A stretch of DNA of 64,000 nucleotides, from NCBI RefSeq assembly GCF_024159265.1, contig NZ_JAMYWY010000001.1:5022001-5086000 (forward strand). The letters run 5' to 3'. The DNA is from Paenibacillus sp. 1781tsa1. GTDB lineage: Bacteria > Bacillota > Bacilli > Paenibacillales > Paenibacillaceae. Every line of letters begins with the position of its first letter. The first letter of the stretch is position 1. Below the pieces are notes generated by a model. It was given only the letters and a program-made list of their open reading frames with translations, did no database searches and was not told the DNA's origin. The position numbers and the translations under genes are program-made. Below, one piece after another: positions 17,406-26,964 of the stretch.

Positions 17406-17843
17406 TTACTGCGATTGAACCGCAGTTAAAATCTCCTGAATGTTACGTTCCAATCCTTCATCGTCTTCCTGATTGAACTGACGGTGTCCATCAATCCCAC
17501 GTTGGATAATGGTATTCATCACCGGATGAACCTCACGATCGGAAGCCACCCGGATCAGATCATCGGCAAAATCAACCGCCTGCTGCTCACTGTAATTAAA
17601 CGGTTTGATCAGCATCCGAATGCTCAAGGCATGGGCCTGTGGCTCCGCCAGCTGATCCCGATGAGTGATGCCATATACCGCGCCAAAACCAAAAGCAGCC
17701 ATGACCTGACGCTCCAGTTCACTCGTTTGTCCCAAAGGGGTGCCAATCAGCTCACACATTTTGTCCACCATCTGCTCCAGTTCGTTTGCCGCCGCACCCA
17801 GAATTACATCATTAGTATCATCAGCGTTAATAAATTCAGTCAT
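17406..17843 (-). CDS. Conserved hypothetical protein, possibly Imm48-like
   Basis: Soluble protein of 145 residues, mostly helical by appearance, no signal peptide or membrane segment. I do not recognise it with certainty; the pattern AANELEQMVDKMCELIG, QVMAAFGFGAVYGITHRDQL and QQAVDFADDLIRVASD recalls small all-alpha proteins of the Imm48 type found in polymorphic-toxin loci, but no toxin gene is adjacent. GGAG lies 9 bases before the ATG at 17843 (MTEFINADD), better than the site before the ATG at 17858. It sits 34 bp upstream of kptA on the same strand, so they may be co-transcribed. Confidence 0.7.
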   Translation of the reverse strand: MTEFINADDTNDVILGAAANELEQMVDKMCELIGTPLGQTSELERQVMAAFGFGAVYGITHRDQLAEPQAHALSIRMLIKPFNYSEQQAVDFADDLIRVASDREVHPVMNTIIQRGIDGHRQFNQEDDEGLERNIQEILTAVQSQ

Positions 17844-17974
17844 ATTGGTTTTCTCCATTTCTGCACCGTATTTAATCTATTTCCTCAGACTCTATGAAAA
17901 CATTGTATCGGAGTTGGGGTATTCCTTTCAAATCACCCCTATGTTGTCGAAGCTTCTCTTACTCGTATATTACC

Positions 17975-19216
17975 CTATATAAGTGAAGCCGCTTGTGATT
18001 CAAAACGATTTTTTGCGAGCCTGAGTGCCTTATCCTTTTCACCATGATTCATATAGTACTGAAACAATATCTCTTCATAACGTTCGGCGAGATACTGGGA
18101 ACCCAGTTCACGATAATAAGGAAGAATTCGCTCTTCTATCATTTCATAATATGCTTGCTCCTGCCCTTGTAAAATGACAGACTGAAGTTCTAATTCCATA
18201 TAACTTGCATCTGAAACAAGTTTAGAGTTATGCAAGGCTTTCAGAGACATGTCCAATAGTTTGTTTGCAGGAATGAGATTCCCCAGTCTGTTCGATTCTA
18301 TGTAATTATTGAGTACCATCAGGTATAACGGTTGTTTCTCCGGAATGATATCAAGCGCTTGTCTGTACCAGTAAGCAGCATCCTCATATTGCTTTCGCCG
18401 GTTATATTCATAACCCAGATTGTTCAGCAGCTTTGCTTTTCGATCAGGAAGCCCACAATCATCACTAATCCGAATCAGATTTTCATATCTGCGTTTCGTC
18501 TCAGGAAAATCATGATATTCGCGGGAGTTGAGCTGGACCAGCATAATGGTTTCGGTGTCAATGATCCGCACCATATTGAGCGTTTTCCGAAAATGCTGGA
18601 TAGCTTTCTCAGCGTAATAGTAAGACGTAATATTCGAATATATCGAGTGATATGCCAGAGACAAATGATAAAAGTACTCATGATTCGTATATTTGGACTG
18701 ATTGATTGAAGTTAACGTCTGGATGGATTTGCGATAATGTCCTGTAAGGAAATAGTAAATCCCCATCACATGGTGATAAAAATAATGTTCATATGAATGC
18801 TCCGATTCATCCGGAATTTCGACTTCGGCTATAAGTCTCTCGGCTTCATTGATATTGTTCATAAACAAGTAAAATCGGATCTGCAGCAAGTCATAGGATA
18901 AACGCAAATCAGGTATACCTTTTAACGGTTCTTCTTCCAACTTGTCTTTTAGGCGAATAGCTTCAGCTGTTCTCTGCATAATAATGGCCTCTTGCCATGA
19001 ATCCAGAAGATCGATCATTTGATGATATCTGGCCACTTCCCTTGCCATATCAATATGTAGTCGATCACAGAGCATGTCCATAATCTCCTGTGAATACTCT
19101 GTCATTCCCCGTTCAATTTTGCTCAGATGTGTGACCGAACAGATTCCCTTTACCAATTCACCTTGAGTTCGTCTATTCTTCTCCCGATAAAATTTAATAA
19201 TCTTCCCTTCAATCAT
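17975..19216 (-). CDS. HTH-XRE/TPR transcriptional regulator (RNPP/NprR-like)
   Basis: Regulator of 413 residues. An XRE helix-turn-helix occupies residues 1-60 (IIKFYREKNRRTQGELVKGICSVTHLSKIERG), and the rest is a run of tetratricopeptide-like helices (LLNNLGYEYNRRKQYEDAAYWYRQALDI is the clearest). This is the architecture and size of peptide-sensing RNPP regulators such as NprR and PlcR. AGAGG precedes the ATG at 19216 by 7 bases; a GTG lies one codon upstream. It lies next to a huge secreted protease gene on the same strand, much as NprR lies next to a secreted protease gene in Bacillus. I found no adjacent small pheromone-precursor gene, so peptide sensing is inference. Confidence 0.85.
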   Translation of the reverse strand: MIEGKIIKFYREKNRRTQGELVKGICSVTHLSKIERGMTEYSQEIMDMLCDRLHIDMAREVARYHQMIDLLDSWQEAIIMQRTAEAIRLKDKLEEEPLKGIPDLRLSYDLLQIRFYLFMNNINEAERLIAEVEIPDESEHSYEHYFYHHVMGIYYFLTGHYRKSIQTLTSINQSKYTNHEYFYHLSLAYHSIYSNITSYYYAEKAIQHFRKTLNMVRIIDTETIMLVQLNSREYHDFPETKRRYENLIRISDDCGLPDRKAKLLNNLGYEYNRRKQYEDAAYWYRQALDIIPEKQPLYLMVLNNYIESNRLGNLIPANKLLDMSLKALHNSKLVSDASYMELELQSVILQGQEQAYYEMIEERILPYYRELGSQYLAERYEEILFQYYMNHGEKDKALRLAKNRFESQAASLI

Positions 19217-19342
19217 CACTACACCTCTTTTTACCCATCATTTTATTCCTAATTATAGGGTTCGAATATGGACACTGCCAGTTATATATTGGAGTCTGAC
19301 ATACTTGGGAAGAGAGTTTTAGGAACTCAACGAAGTAAAATA

Positions 19343-19386
19343 ACAAAAAAATAAGAGACCCCTCTAATGTTAGAGGAACCTCTTAT
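19343..19386 (-). terminator. Terminator of the surface protease gene
   Basis: On the minus strand AAGAGGTTCCTCTAA pairs imperfectly with TTAGAGGGGTCTCTT around CAT and is followed by ATTTTTTT. It separates the protease gene from the downstream regulator gene. Confidence 0.8.
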
Positions 19387-19397
19387 CCTTGTACTTC

Positions 19398-22300
19398 TTA
19401 TTTGAGCAGCGTAAGTAAATTATGAACCGTTTGGGCCGTTTCGGCACGAGTAGCACTATTTTGGGGTTTGAATTTCCCGTCACTAGAACCTTTCATTACA
19501 CCAAGATCGGAAGCTTTAGCCACAGCTTCTTTTGCCCAAGATGCAATGTTTGCTTCATCCGTATAATCGGCAACCGCTGACTTGGTATCGTTTGATTGGG
19601 ATTGATATTCGTATGCTCGCATCATGAGCACGGCCATTTCTTCACGTGATATGGTTTGGGTCGGAGCAAACTTATCATTCGTCATTCCCTGAACCAGACC
19701 TGCTTGATACGCCGCAGCCACGCTGTCTGCATACCAGGCATCCTTACTCACATCACCAAATGGCACATCGTTACCTTTCACCTCTAAACCAAGGGTTCTC
19801 ACGATTAAAGCGGCGAATTCGGCACGAGTCGTTTCACCTTGGGGATCAAACGCAGTCTCTGTTTTGCCTGTCAGCATATGTTTCGCCGATAGAGACTTGA
19901 TTGCTTCACTTGCCCAATGCGTTGGTGCCACGTCTTCGAAGGATTTATCGTAAGCAAACAGAGCATACGTGCCCAAATCAGACAATTGGGAAGTCACGGT
20001 ACCCTTCTCTTCATCTACGATCCCACCTACGTAATCCCATTGATCCGCAGATAGATGTTCATGATACATTCCAATCAGATCACTGTTTAACTCTCTGCTG
20101 TAATGGAGTGTCAGGGTAACATCTTCAGGAAGTGAGGATAACGATAATTTCTCATTTGAAACCTGAAGGTAAAGTTCAACTTCGTAAGCGGCACTTGCGG
20201 TTGCCCACGTAAGACCTAGTTTCGTTTCTGGTGCTTTCACATCTTGTTTCATTATATCCAAAATGATCTTGCCACCAGCAGAACCAGGACCTCCTTTGGT
20301 TTGCAGTTCTTTCAATACGCTAGATGGAATAGTGAGTGATAGTACACCTTGCTGAGAAAGTGTGAGTGAGTTCGCACCCAGCAAATCCCCCGTATTGACA
20401 GGTAACTCGACTTTTTTACCGACCGTAATATCCACATTCGCTGTACCGTTAGTCGCATTTTTTAACTCTTTTTCTGTAATGACCTGATTTTGGCCTGAAT
20501 CTGGTTCTGTGGTTGGCGCAGGTGTCGGGACAGGCGCAGGGGTCGCAGAAGATCCGCCGCCACTATTTCCCGAACCGCCACCATTATTCCCAGAACCACC
20601 ACTGTTCATTTCCTGAATTTTATTGAGGAAGTAACCCAGGTCTTTGTCACCCATTTGCAAGACAGGCTCCTTGGTAGAATAGTTAGCGGTCATTCCAAAG
20701 TTATTCGTAATATAATTCACTTCCGCGTCTCCTACATAACCATCTTGGTCAATATCGGCGATCTCATCTGAAGTATGATAATGTTTCGTTACAAGTTCCA
20801 TGTCATAGATATCGATGGCTCCATCCCCATTAATATCTCCTGCATACGTAAAATCAGACGAATTCAGTTGATTGATGCCATAATATTCGCCATTAATCGT
20901 TTTGCTCAGAACCACTGCCAGCTTGGAAGGTAAATGACCGGGAACTCGTGTGTAGATAGTCGTCATTTCTCCAGTAGCCGGAATTCCATCGATGAGGAAC
21001 TCACCGTGTTTTTGCAAAGTCCCTTCGTATTTCTCTCCGGAAGCCGTCTCCGCATAAACTTGAATGCCCATTGCGGAATAGTCATTTGCAAAATCCAGAT
21101 ACTCTCCATCGACCATAAAAGCTTCGGGACGTAGATAACCATATGTTCTTGAAGATTTGGAAATCACTTCATAGCTGTCTGTGTTAAACGCGGCTAATGT
21201 CAATTTCTCTTCGTTCTCTTTCATGCCAACCGTAGTGTATTTCACTTCAAGAAATGGTACGTCGCTTTTCTTAAAATAGAATTCATCCTTCGGTACATCA
21301 AAGATAACTTGGAACAAATCAAGATCCCCTGTGATTCCTTCAAAGGATCCACCTGAGATGGATGCCTCAAAGCTGAGTTCTCTTGGGGTCACTACAGGAT
21401 CACTGAATTTCACTTCAGCACCTGTGGCATCCAGTAATGCCTGCAGCTCAGGTGTTGGCTCAATCCGATCCAATTGTTTATAGTCATACATTGATTCCAG
21501 GGTAACCGAAATACGGTTCAACTTCTCTACATTGTTCAATTGAATGGTCTGGGTAATGGTATCTCCTTTACGCACTTGTTCTTTGTCATATTTACTAGTC
21601 GCATAAGGTTTGCCTTCGGAAATAAAGCCATAGCGGTGGTCCTTGACGGGATTGGCGGCTGTACCCACATCCATTCCAAAGAGTCGAAGTTCGTAACCAT
21701 GATCATATTCTTCTTTGGTAATACCAAATGATATGTTTCCTTCTTTGGAAACAGGCAAATCACCGGAATAGAAGGGACTGCCATTCTCGTAGAAGATGAC
21801 ACGATTGGACGATTGATCATAAGCCGTAATTCCATTATCAACAAACGTTTGGATGGTTGAATCGATAGCTGTGCCATCATACCAGACGCCCTGTCCACCT
21901 TCCCTTTCCGTCAACATACTATCGTTGAGCTCATATACACCAGGCTCTATACCCAAATCAATCTCGGGGGCTGTATTGTCCACAACCACCAATGTTTCGT
22001 ATGAATACTGCCGGGATTCAGAATCCGTCCCAATGATTTCAAGTGTGTAATTGCCCTCAGGGACAAATCGTGCAACGTTGGAGATCTCCCCATTTTCAAT
22101 CGGAAATGCGTAACCTTTAAACAAATTCAGGATCATATATTCTATTCCCGGAAGCATGGACTGCGAATTCATTGTACCTACAAAGCCGATCTCCTCACCA
22201 GTTGCGCGATCCTTCAGCAACACATCCACAGAATCCATAGGACTGCCCAAAAGAATGGTACTCAGTGTCATCCGGTTCAGGAACTGATGAAATGGAGTAT

Positions 22301-25103
22301 CGTTTGTGACGGATGGTGGAATTAGCTCCACCGAAGCAATGCCCTTTTCGCTAATACGGATAGAAAATGGGATCTGAATATGATCCCCCACATTTTCCGT
22401 ATCCAGATATACATATCCTTCATATCGGCCGCTTGGCGTGCTCTGTGGTATATCCACTGTAACAGTCATCTCTTCCGTGCTTCCGCCATTTATAGTAATC
22501 GATTCCGGAAGATCTACATTTAGATTCATATCATTTAACAGCTTGATGGAAGTGTTATACGTTTTGACAAGGTCCCCTTTATTCTCTATTTTAACGGTCC
22601 GGCTGTCAGATACGATTCCCTGGCCGTCTTCTTCCAAATAGGCACTATCAAATACGATGGAACCTGTAATTTCATCAATAAGGATCGATTCGTCATTCGA
22701 GAAGTGAATGGTTTTATCCTGAACTTTGGCCAATACGGATGTGTGGACTGCCCGGTAAGGATCTACTCGGCCTGCGCCTACTTCATATACGGAATAATTC
22801 CCGTTCAGATCAACAGCCGTATTCATAAGAGCTGTCTTCACATCAAAAGGTGTATATTCTTCATGTGCCTGAAGCATAAGTGCAGCAATACCCGCCATAT
22901 GCGGGGTTGCCATGGAAGTACCCGAAATCCGTGCATAGGCAATATTATAATTCTCACCCGTATGATCATTCACAAATACAGGATAGGTTGAAAAAACAGC
23001 TACGCCCGGGGCTACGATATCGGGTTTAATATCATCATTCACGGCGGCTGGACCTCGGGAACTGGAATCGGCCAGTTTATTTCCTTCCGTAACGGTTTGG
23101 CCTGCTGCGCCAAAGGTGACTGTCACGCCGTTCAACTCTTTTAGTTTTTCCCCAAGATCTCTCATCATCTGGAACGTGGGAATATACCCGTTCATTTCAC
23201 CCAAATAATTGGGGATGGTTCCTTCAACATTATTATAAATGATTGCTGCTGCCGCCCCTGCTTTTCTTGCGTTGACGATCTTGGCATCGAGTGCAATATC
23301 TCCCCGAGCGATTAGGGCAACTTTGCCCTGTACATCAATACCTTCAAAATCAAAAGCATTACCAAGCCCTGCATAAACAAGTTCGTAGGTTTTGCCTTCA
23401 AGCACAGTCAAATCGTCAGTAAAATCTTTACCAAACAGAGGTAACGCCTCAGTATACGTTGCCGCAGGTGCTTCTTCCGTTGGCGCTTCTTCTTCTGCTG
23501 CTGGAACTTCTTCTAATGCAGGTGTTTCTTCTGCTGCTGGTGGAGCTTCTACATCTGTTGCTGGTGTCTCTTCTTCTGTTGCTGATGCTTCTTCATCTGC
23601 TACAGATGGTTCTTCTGCTGTTGGTGGAGCTGCCTCTTCCACTACAGGAGTTTCTTCCTCATCTAATGCCTCTTCTTCTACTTCAAGTGTTTCTTCTTGC
23701 TCCACTACAGATGTTTCTTCACCCTCAGAGGGTGCTTCTTCTTCCATTTCAGGTGTTTCCTCTGTTTCTCCCGCACCTGGATTGTTATACACATCCAGAG
23801 TCACAGTTGCCGTAGGAATAGTTAACGGAACATCTGAAGCACCAATCGTAATGGCCAGTGCGCTCGCTCCTGGTGTACCTAACGTACCTTCATTGGGTCC
23901 ATCATTACCTGCCGCAACCATACTCACCACGCCTTGCAGCATCGCATTATTCAGCGCAATCGATGAAGGATCCAGCGGATCATTCGTGGCAGCTCCAAGA
24001 GATAGATTGATCACATCAAGTTCATCTTCAATGGCCTTGTCAATCCCGGCAATAATGCCACTCATCTCACCACTTCCACCAGGGCCAAGTACACGATACA
24101 CATATAAATCTACATCTGGAGCAACACCTTTTACTGCATACCCCACGTCATTTTTGGCCTGCCCAGCGATGGTTCCCGATACGTGTGTTCCATGGGAAGT
24201 ATAATAAGCTTCTGCTAATACACCTTGCTCCTTATAGCCCGAATTTTCCCAATCTTCATAGGTCGTCTCCATCGGGTCAGCATCGTTATCAACAAAGTCC
24301 CATCCTTTTACCGTAGCTGGGTCCACTTGTTTGGGATCTTCACCCGCATGAGCGCGATATCCTTTATACGCCCCTGTTAAATCCGGATGATTATAATCAA
24401 TTCCGGTGTCCAGTACACCCACTTTGATTCCCTTACCCGTGATGCCCTCTTCATGAAGCTTGTCTATGCCGAGATATGGCACACTATCCGCCATTCGAGG
24501 TTGCATGCCAGATGTAGATGCAAATTCACTTGCTGTGTCTGTCTCTGGCAGATCAAGAGCGACTTCCTGGTCAGCCCATATTTTTTTCACAACTCCGGAT
24601 TTCATCAGATCTTCTACGGCTACACCAGGGATCTTTAACGCAACACCATTTAGTGCGGTATCATACTCCTGAGTAATCTGAATTGAAGCAGCATTATAAG
24701 ATAGCCCTCTCTTCTGCTGCAAAGACTTAATATGCTGTTTGAATTGCTGATGGTTTTGTTTCACTTTGCTTGTCGCCGTAAGCTCTGATAACTTCTCCTG
24801 GTTTAATGCAGCCCTTTTCAAGGCAACGGCAGCAGGTTCGCTTTTGAATTGCACGATCACGTTGACCAAATCGTTACTTTTGGTATTTACCTTGGGGTCG
24901 ATCACTTCACCGTCCATGACTTGAAGCTGATTCAAAGCTTGTCTTTCTTCTGGTGTGAGGGACTGTAAAATGGACTTGGCGCTTTCACTCTGTTGTAGAG
25001 GACCATAAGAGGGTGCTGCGTAAACTGGTAAAGAGAACATGGAAGACAGCATGACTCCTGCTGCTACTAAACCGGATAACCATCGGGTTGATTTTCGTTT
25101 CAT
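19398..25103 (-). CDS. Giant S8 family serine protease with PA, cohesin-like, dockerin and SLH domains
   Basis: Secreted, cell-wall-bound subtilase of 1901 residues, far longer than Vpr (about 800). A signal peptide (1-30) and I9-type propeptide (about 60-185) precede the catalytic domain: Asp232 in VGVLDTGIDYNHP, His304 in SHGTHVSG, oxyanion Asn400 in AAGNDGPN, Ser730 in SGTSMATPH. Inserted before the Ser block are an acidic low-complexity stretch (about 444-549, EE/TP/AP rich) and a PA domain (about 560-665). Later regions: Fn3-like domains (about 800-1050), a cohesin-like domain (about 1170-1320, VRKGDTITQTIQLNNV), a dockerin (1422-1472, DINGDGAIDIYDMELV and DIDQDGYVGDAEVNYI), a Gly/Ser/Pro linker (1500-1535) and three SLH domains (about 1721-1901) for cell-wall attachment. 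GGAGG lies upstream of the ATG. Confidence 0.95.
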   Translation of the reverse strand: MKRKSTRWLSGLVAAGVMLSSMFSLPVYAAPSYGPLQQSESAKSILQSLTPEERQALNQLQVMDGEVIDPKVNTKSNDLVNVIVQFKSEPAAVALKRAALNQEKLSELTATSKVKQNHQQFKQHIKSLQQKRGLSYNAASIQITQEYDTALNGVALKIPGVAVEDLMKSGVVKKIWADQEVALDLPETDTASEFASTSGMQPRMADSVPYLGIDKLHEEGITGKGIKVGVLDTGIDYNHPDLTGAYKGYRAHAGEDPKQVDPATVKGWDFVDNDADPMETTYEDWENSGYKEQGVLAEAYYTSHGTHVSGTIAGQAKNDVGYAVKGVAPDVDLYVYRVLGPGGSGEMSGIIAGIDKAIEDELDVINLSLGAATNDPLDPSSIALNNAMLQGVVSMVAAGNDGPNEGTLGTPGASALAITIGASDVPLTIPTATVTLDVYNNPGAGETEETPEMEEEAPSEGEETSVVEQEETLEVEEEALDEEETPVVEEAAPPTAEEPSVADEEASATEEETPATDVEAPPAAEETPALEEVPAAEEEAPTEEAPAATYTEALPLFGKDFTDDLTVLEGKTYELVYAGLGNAFDFEGIDVQGKVALIARGDIALDAKIVNARKAGAAAAIIYNNVEGTIPNYLGEMNGYIPTFQMMRDLGEKLKELNGVTVTFGAAGQTVTEGNKLADSSSRGPAAVNDDIKPDIVAPGVAVFSTYPVFVNDHTGENYNIAYARISGTSMATPHMAGIAALMLQAHEEYTPFDVKTALMNTAVDLNGNYSVYEVGAGRVDPYRAVHTSVLAKVQDKTIHFSNDESILIDEITGSIVFDSAYLEEDGQGIVSDSRTVKIENKGDLVKTYNTSIKLLNDMNLNVDLPESITINGGSTEEMTVTVDIPQSTPSGRYEGYVYLDTENVGDHIQIPFSIRISEKGIASVELIPPSVTNDTPFHQFLNRMTLSTILLGSPMDSVDVLLKDRATGEEIGFVGTMNSQSMLPGIEYMILNLFKGYAFPIENGEISNVARFVPEGNYTLEIIGTDSESRQYSYETLVVVDNTAPEIDLGIEPGVYELNDSMLTEREGGQGVWYDGTAIDSTIQTFVDNGITAYDQSSNRVIFYENGSPFYSGDLPVSKEGNISFGITKEEYDHGYELRLFGMDVGTAANPVKDHRYGFISEGKPYATSKYDKEQVRKGDTITQTIQLNNVEKLNRISVTLESMYDYKQLDRIEPTPELQALLDATGAEVKFSDPVVTPRELSFEASISGGSFEGITGDLDLFQVIFDVPKDEFYFKKSDVPFLEVKYTTVGMKENEEKLTLAAFNTDSYEVISKSSRTYGYLRPEAFMVDGEYLDFANDYSAMGIQVYAETASGEKYEGTLQKHGEFLIDGIPATGEMTTIYTRVPGHLPSKLAVVLSKTINGEYYGINQLNSSDFTYAGDINGDGAIDIYDMELVTKHYHTSDEIADIDQDGYVGDAEVNYITNNFGMTANYSTKEPVLQMGDKDLGYFLNKIQEMNSGGSGNNGGGSGNSGGGSSATPAPVPTPAPTTEPDSGQNQVITEKELKNATNGTANVDITVGKKVELPVNTGDLLGANSLTLSQQGVLSLTIPSSVLKELQTKGGPGSAGGKIILDIMKQDVKAPETKLGLTWATASAAYEVELYLQVSNEKLSLSSLPEDVTLTLHYSRELNSDLIGMYHEHLSADQWDYVGGIVDEEKGTVTSQLSDLGTYALFAYDKSFEDVAPTHWASEAIKSLSAKHMLTGKTETAFDPQGETTRAEFAALIVRTLGLEVKGNDVPFGDVSKDAWYADSVAAAYQAGLVQGMTNDKFAPTQTISREEMAVLMMRAYEYQSQSNDTKSAVADYTDEANIASWAKEAVAKASDLGVMKGSSDGKFKPQNSATRAETAQTVHNLLTLLK
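23457..23774 (-). repeat. Acidic low-complexity repeat tract inside the protease gene
   Basis: Degenerate repeats coding EETP, EEAP, EEVP and AAEEE units fill about 106 codons. Repeats such as GAAGAAGC in the coding strand could change copy number by slippage. The tract lies between two halves of the subtilisin domain, next to the PA insert. Confidence 0.75.
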
Positions 25104-25675
25104 TTCATACCTCCTGCGATTTACGATCAGATTAGGCTTATCGTATTCCGCGGCGTAAGGGATGTAAATTGGGGTAATTAGTATGTTAATAGATTAAATT
25201 ACGCTGTTACCCTTCGGAAGAATTTACATATAAATAGAACGAATTATCTAATTTCTTGAATTCATTTTCCGAATTTAAGATCCCATCCTTTTATTCAGTA
25301 CTGGATTTGATAAACAAGTATCTTTAGACCTAAGATCACTTTCGAAAATGAAGCGTTTTTTCAAAAGAAAATACCTTTTTTTGTTATTTTTTATTAAATT
25401 CACTTTAAAACTTTTAGAAAAAAACGCAAAAAAGCTCACACCATGGTTCTAAATAGAACGAGATATGTGAGCTTTTTTAACGTCACGCTTGAATGATGTC
25501 ATTGGTACATGATATGTTATCCATTCTATAGGATTCATTGTTTTGAAAATATAAAAGAAAACAAGCCGGTTCGCCCCATATAAGAGGGTAAGCACTGGCT
25601 TGTTTATGTTACACCTATTTAACGGCTATGCTCTCATTGATGCGTCTCTACTTTATGAACGTAGGTAATGAATGC
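25104..25675. other. Intergenic region between protease and kinase genes with two hairpin terminators
   Basis: This 572-bp AT-rich stretch should hold the protease promoter near 25130-25330, which I could not pin down. AAAAAAGCTCACA (to 25440) pairs with TGTGAGCTTTTTT (25466-25478) with an inner GTTCT/AGAAC hairpin, a symmetric structure that could terminate from both sides. AAACAAGCCGGT (25558-25570) pairs with ACTGGCTTGTTT (25594-25605); read on the minus strand it ends in TTTTCTTTT and should terminate the kinase transcript. No gene is seen. Confidence 0.7.
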
Positions 25676-26665
25676 TTACGCCGTCTCATGTTGCTTCTTC
25701 GACTCCACTTCATAGACCTGCGTATGTTCATTCTCGGCTAAAGACCATTCCACTGTACCTGGCTTGCGCACTTTCCACACCCAGGCTTGAACTCGCAACG
25801 AGCTTCTGACCCAGGCCAGGGAAGCACAGCGTTTCTCAGAACGAACCGTCAGCCCCCAATGAATAACACGAGCGAGCCAAGGATTCACATACTCATTATG
25901 TGAGCGAACAGATGGCAATTCATCCTGGAACAACCGCTGCTTCACGTCCATAGGGGGTTGCCCGCATGTCCAATAATGGAGCAGAGCCGCCAAACTATAG
26001 ATGTCCGACATTGGTCCCTGACTGGATTTCTCCGAATAGAACTCCAGCGGAGAATAACCTGCCGATGTAAATATCACCTGTTTCTCTCCGGATTGCATAG
26101 GCCAACGGGTAGCTGAGCCGAAGTCCAGAAGCTTGGGTGTACCGTCCTCCATGACCATAATGTTGGAAGGTTTCACATCCCGGTGAAGAATGCCTTGCTT
26201 ATGTATGTAATCCAATGTATCCACCAGTGGAAGCAGCGTCTCCGTTATGAAGGTAGCATCAAGCGCATGATTGTGTTCATTCAAATATTCGGTCAATGTG
26301 ATACCCGTGCAATATTCCATAACCAGATACCCTGTATCATTCGCTTCAAAATGATCCAAATACGACACAATATGAGGATGATCCAGTTTCGATAACAATT
26401 CACCTTCGAGCAGAAATGCAGCCAGTAACTCCTGATATTGCCCACCGTATCCTCGTGAAGAGCAGAACACCTTACGCTTGTCTGCCTGACGTTCAGCCAG
26501 CCTCTGCGGGAAAAATTCCTTAATGGCTACCTTGGCCCCCGTGTTACGATCCCGCCCTGCATATACAATAGCCAACTCACTGCTGGCTAATACCTGTCTT
26601 ACCTGATATGTATCATTTATAATCACATTGCGTTGCAATGCCATTTTGCAATTGTCTTTTCTCAT
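25676..26665 (-). CDS. Hanks-type serine/threonine protein kinase (soluble)
   Basis: Protein kinase of 329 residues. Catalytic elements are present: VAIKEFFP (ATP-anchoring Lys), LLSKLDHPHIVSYLDHF, the catalytic loop ILHRDVKPSNIMV, and LLDFGSATR (metal-binding DFG), followed by SAGYSPLEFY and SDIYSLAALLHYWTCG. The glycine-rich loop is degenerate (VLASSELAIVYAG lacks the usual Gly pattern), which may lower activity but is tolerated in some bacterial kinases. There is no transmembrane helix and no PASTA domain, so it is not a PrkC-type cell-wall sensor. It stands alone, without a phosphatase or FHA gene beside it. AGAGGT precedes the ATG. Substrates are unknown. Confidence 0.9.
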   Translation of the reverse strand: MRKDNCKMALQRNVIINDTYQVRQVLASSELAIVYAGRDRNTGAKVAIKEFFPQRLAERQADKRKVFCSSRGYGGQYQELLAAFLLEGELLSKLDHPHIVSYLDHFEANDTGYLVMEYCTGITLTEYLNEHNHALDATFITETLLPLVDTLDYIHKQGILHRDVKPSNIMVMEDGTPKLLDFGSATRWPMQSGEKQVIFTSAGYSPLEFYSEKSSQGPMSDIYSLAALLHYWTCGQPPMDVKQRLFQDELPSVRSHNEYVNPWLARVIHWGLTVRSEKRCASLAWVRSSLRVQAWVWKVRKPGTVEWSLAENEHTQVYEVESKKQHETA

Positions 26666-26713
26666 AACAGACCTCTTTTCAACCTTGTCGATCGGAAGGA
26701 CTTTCCGCGTAAA

Positions 26714-26777
26714 TGCATCATTTGGTTCAACCAGTCAGCCATTCATCGCCAACTATATATATAAACCAAATGATGCA
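26714..26777. repeat. Perfect 14-bp inverted repeat upstream of the kinase gene
   Basis: TGCATCATTTGGTT (26714-26727) is exactly the reverse complement of AACCAAATGATGCA (26764-26777), with 36 bases between, partly TATATATA. It lies 49-112 bases upstream of the kinase start. It could be a paired operator or an RNA leader hairpin. The rest of 26666-26964 is AT-rich and shows nothing else. Confidence 0.8.
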
Positions 26778-26964
26778 ATTTGAAACACCTAACGCGAAAT
26801 TTTTAAATATAAATGATATCAAGCCTTCTACGATCTACTGCTATTCCTTATCTACACTATTCTATAGAAGATAAAGATTCTCGTATATACAGTATCGACA
26901 AATGGTTGTAATTACTTTATTAAACTAGAGAAAAACATTTCTCATCCTTCTATTGCAGCTTTAT

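Noticed and set aside
19268..19354. 28-codon plus-strand frame beside the RNPP-like regulator, considered as a pheromone precursor
   Set aside because: It has no hydrophobic leader for secretion and overlaps the protease terminator; a 19-codon frame at the other side of the regulator has the same defect.
23392..24204. 270-codon plus-strand frame rich in Ser and Ala
   Set aside because: It is antisense to the acidic repeat tract and catalytic domain of the protease; its composition is the mirror of the GAA/GCT-rich coding strand, and no ribosome binding site precedes it.
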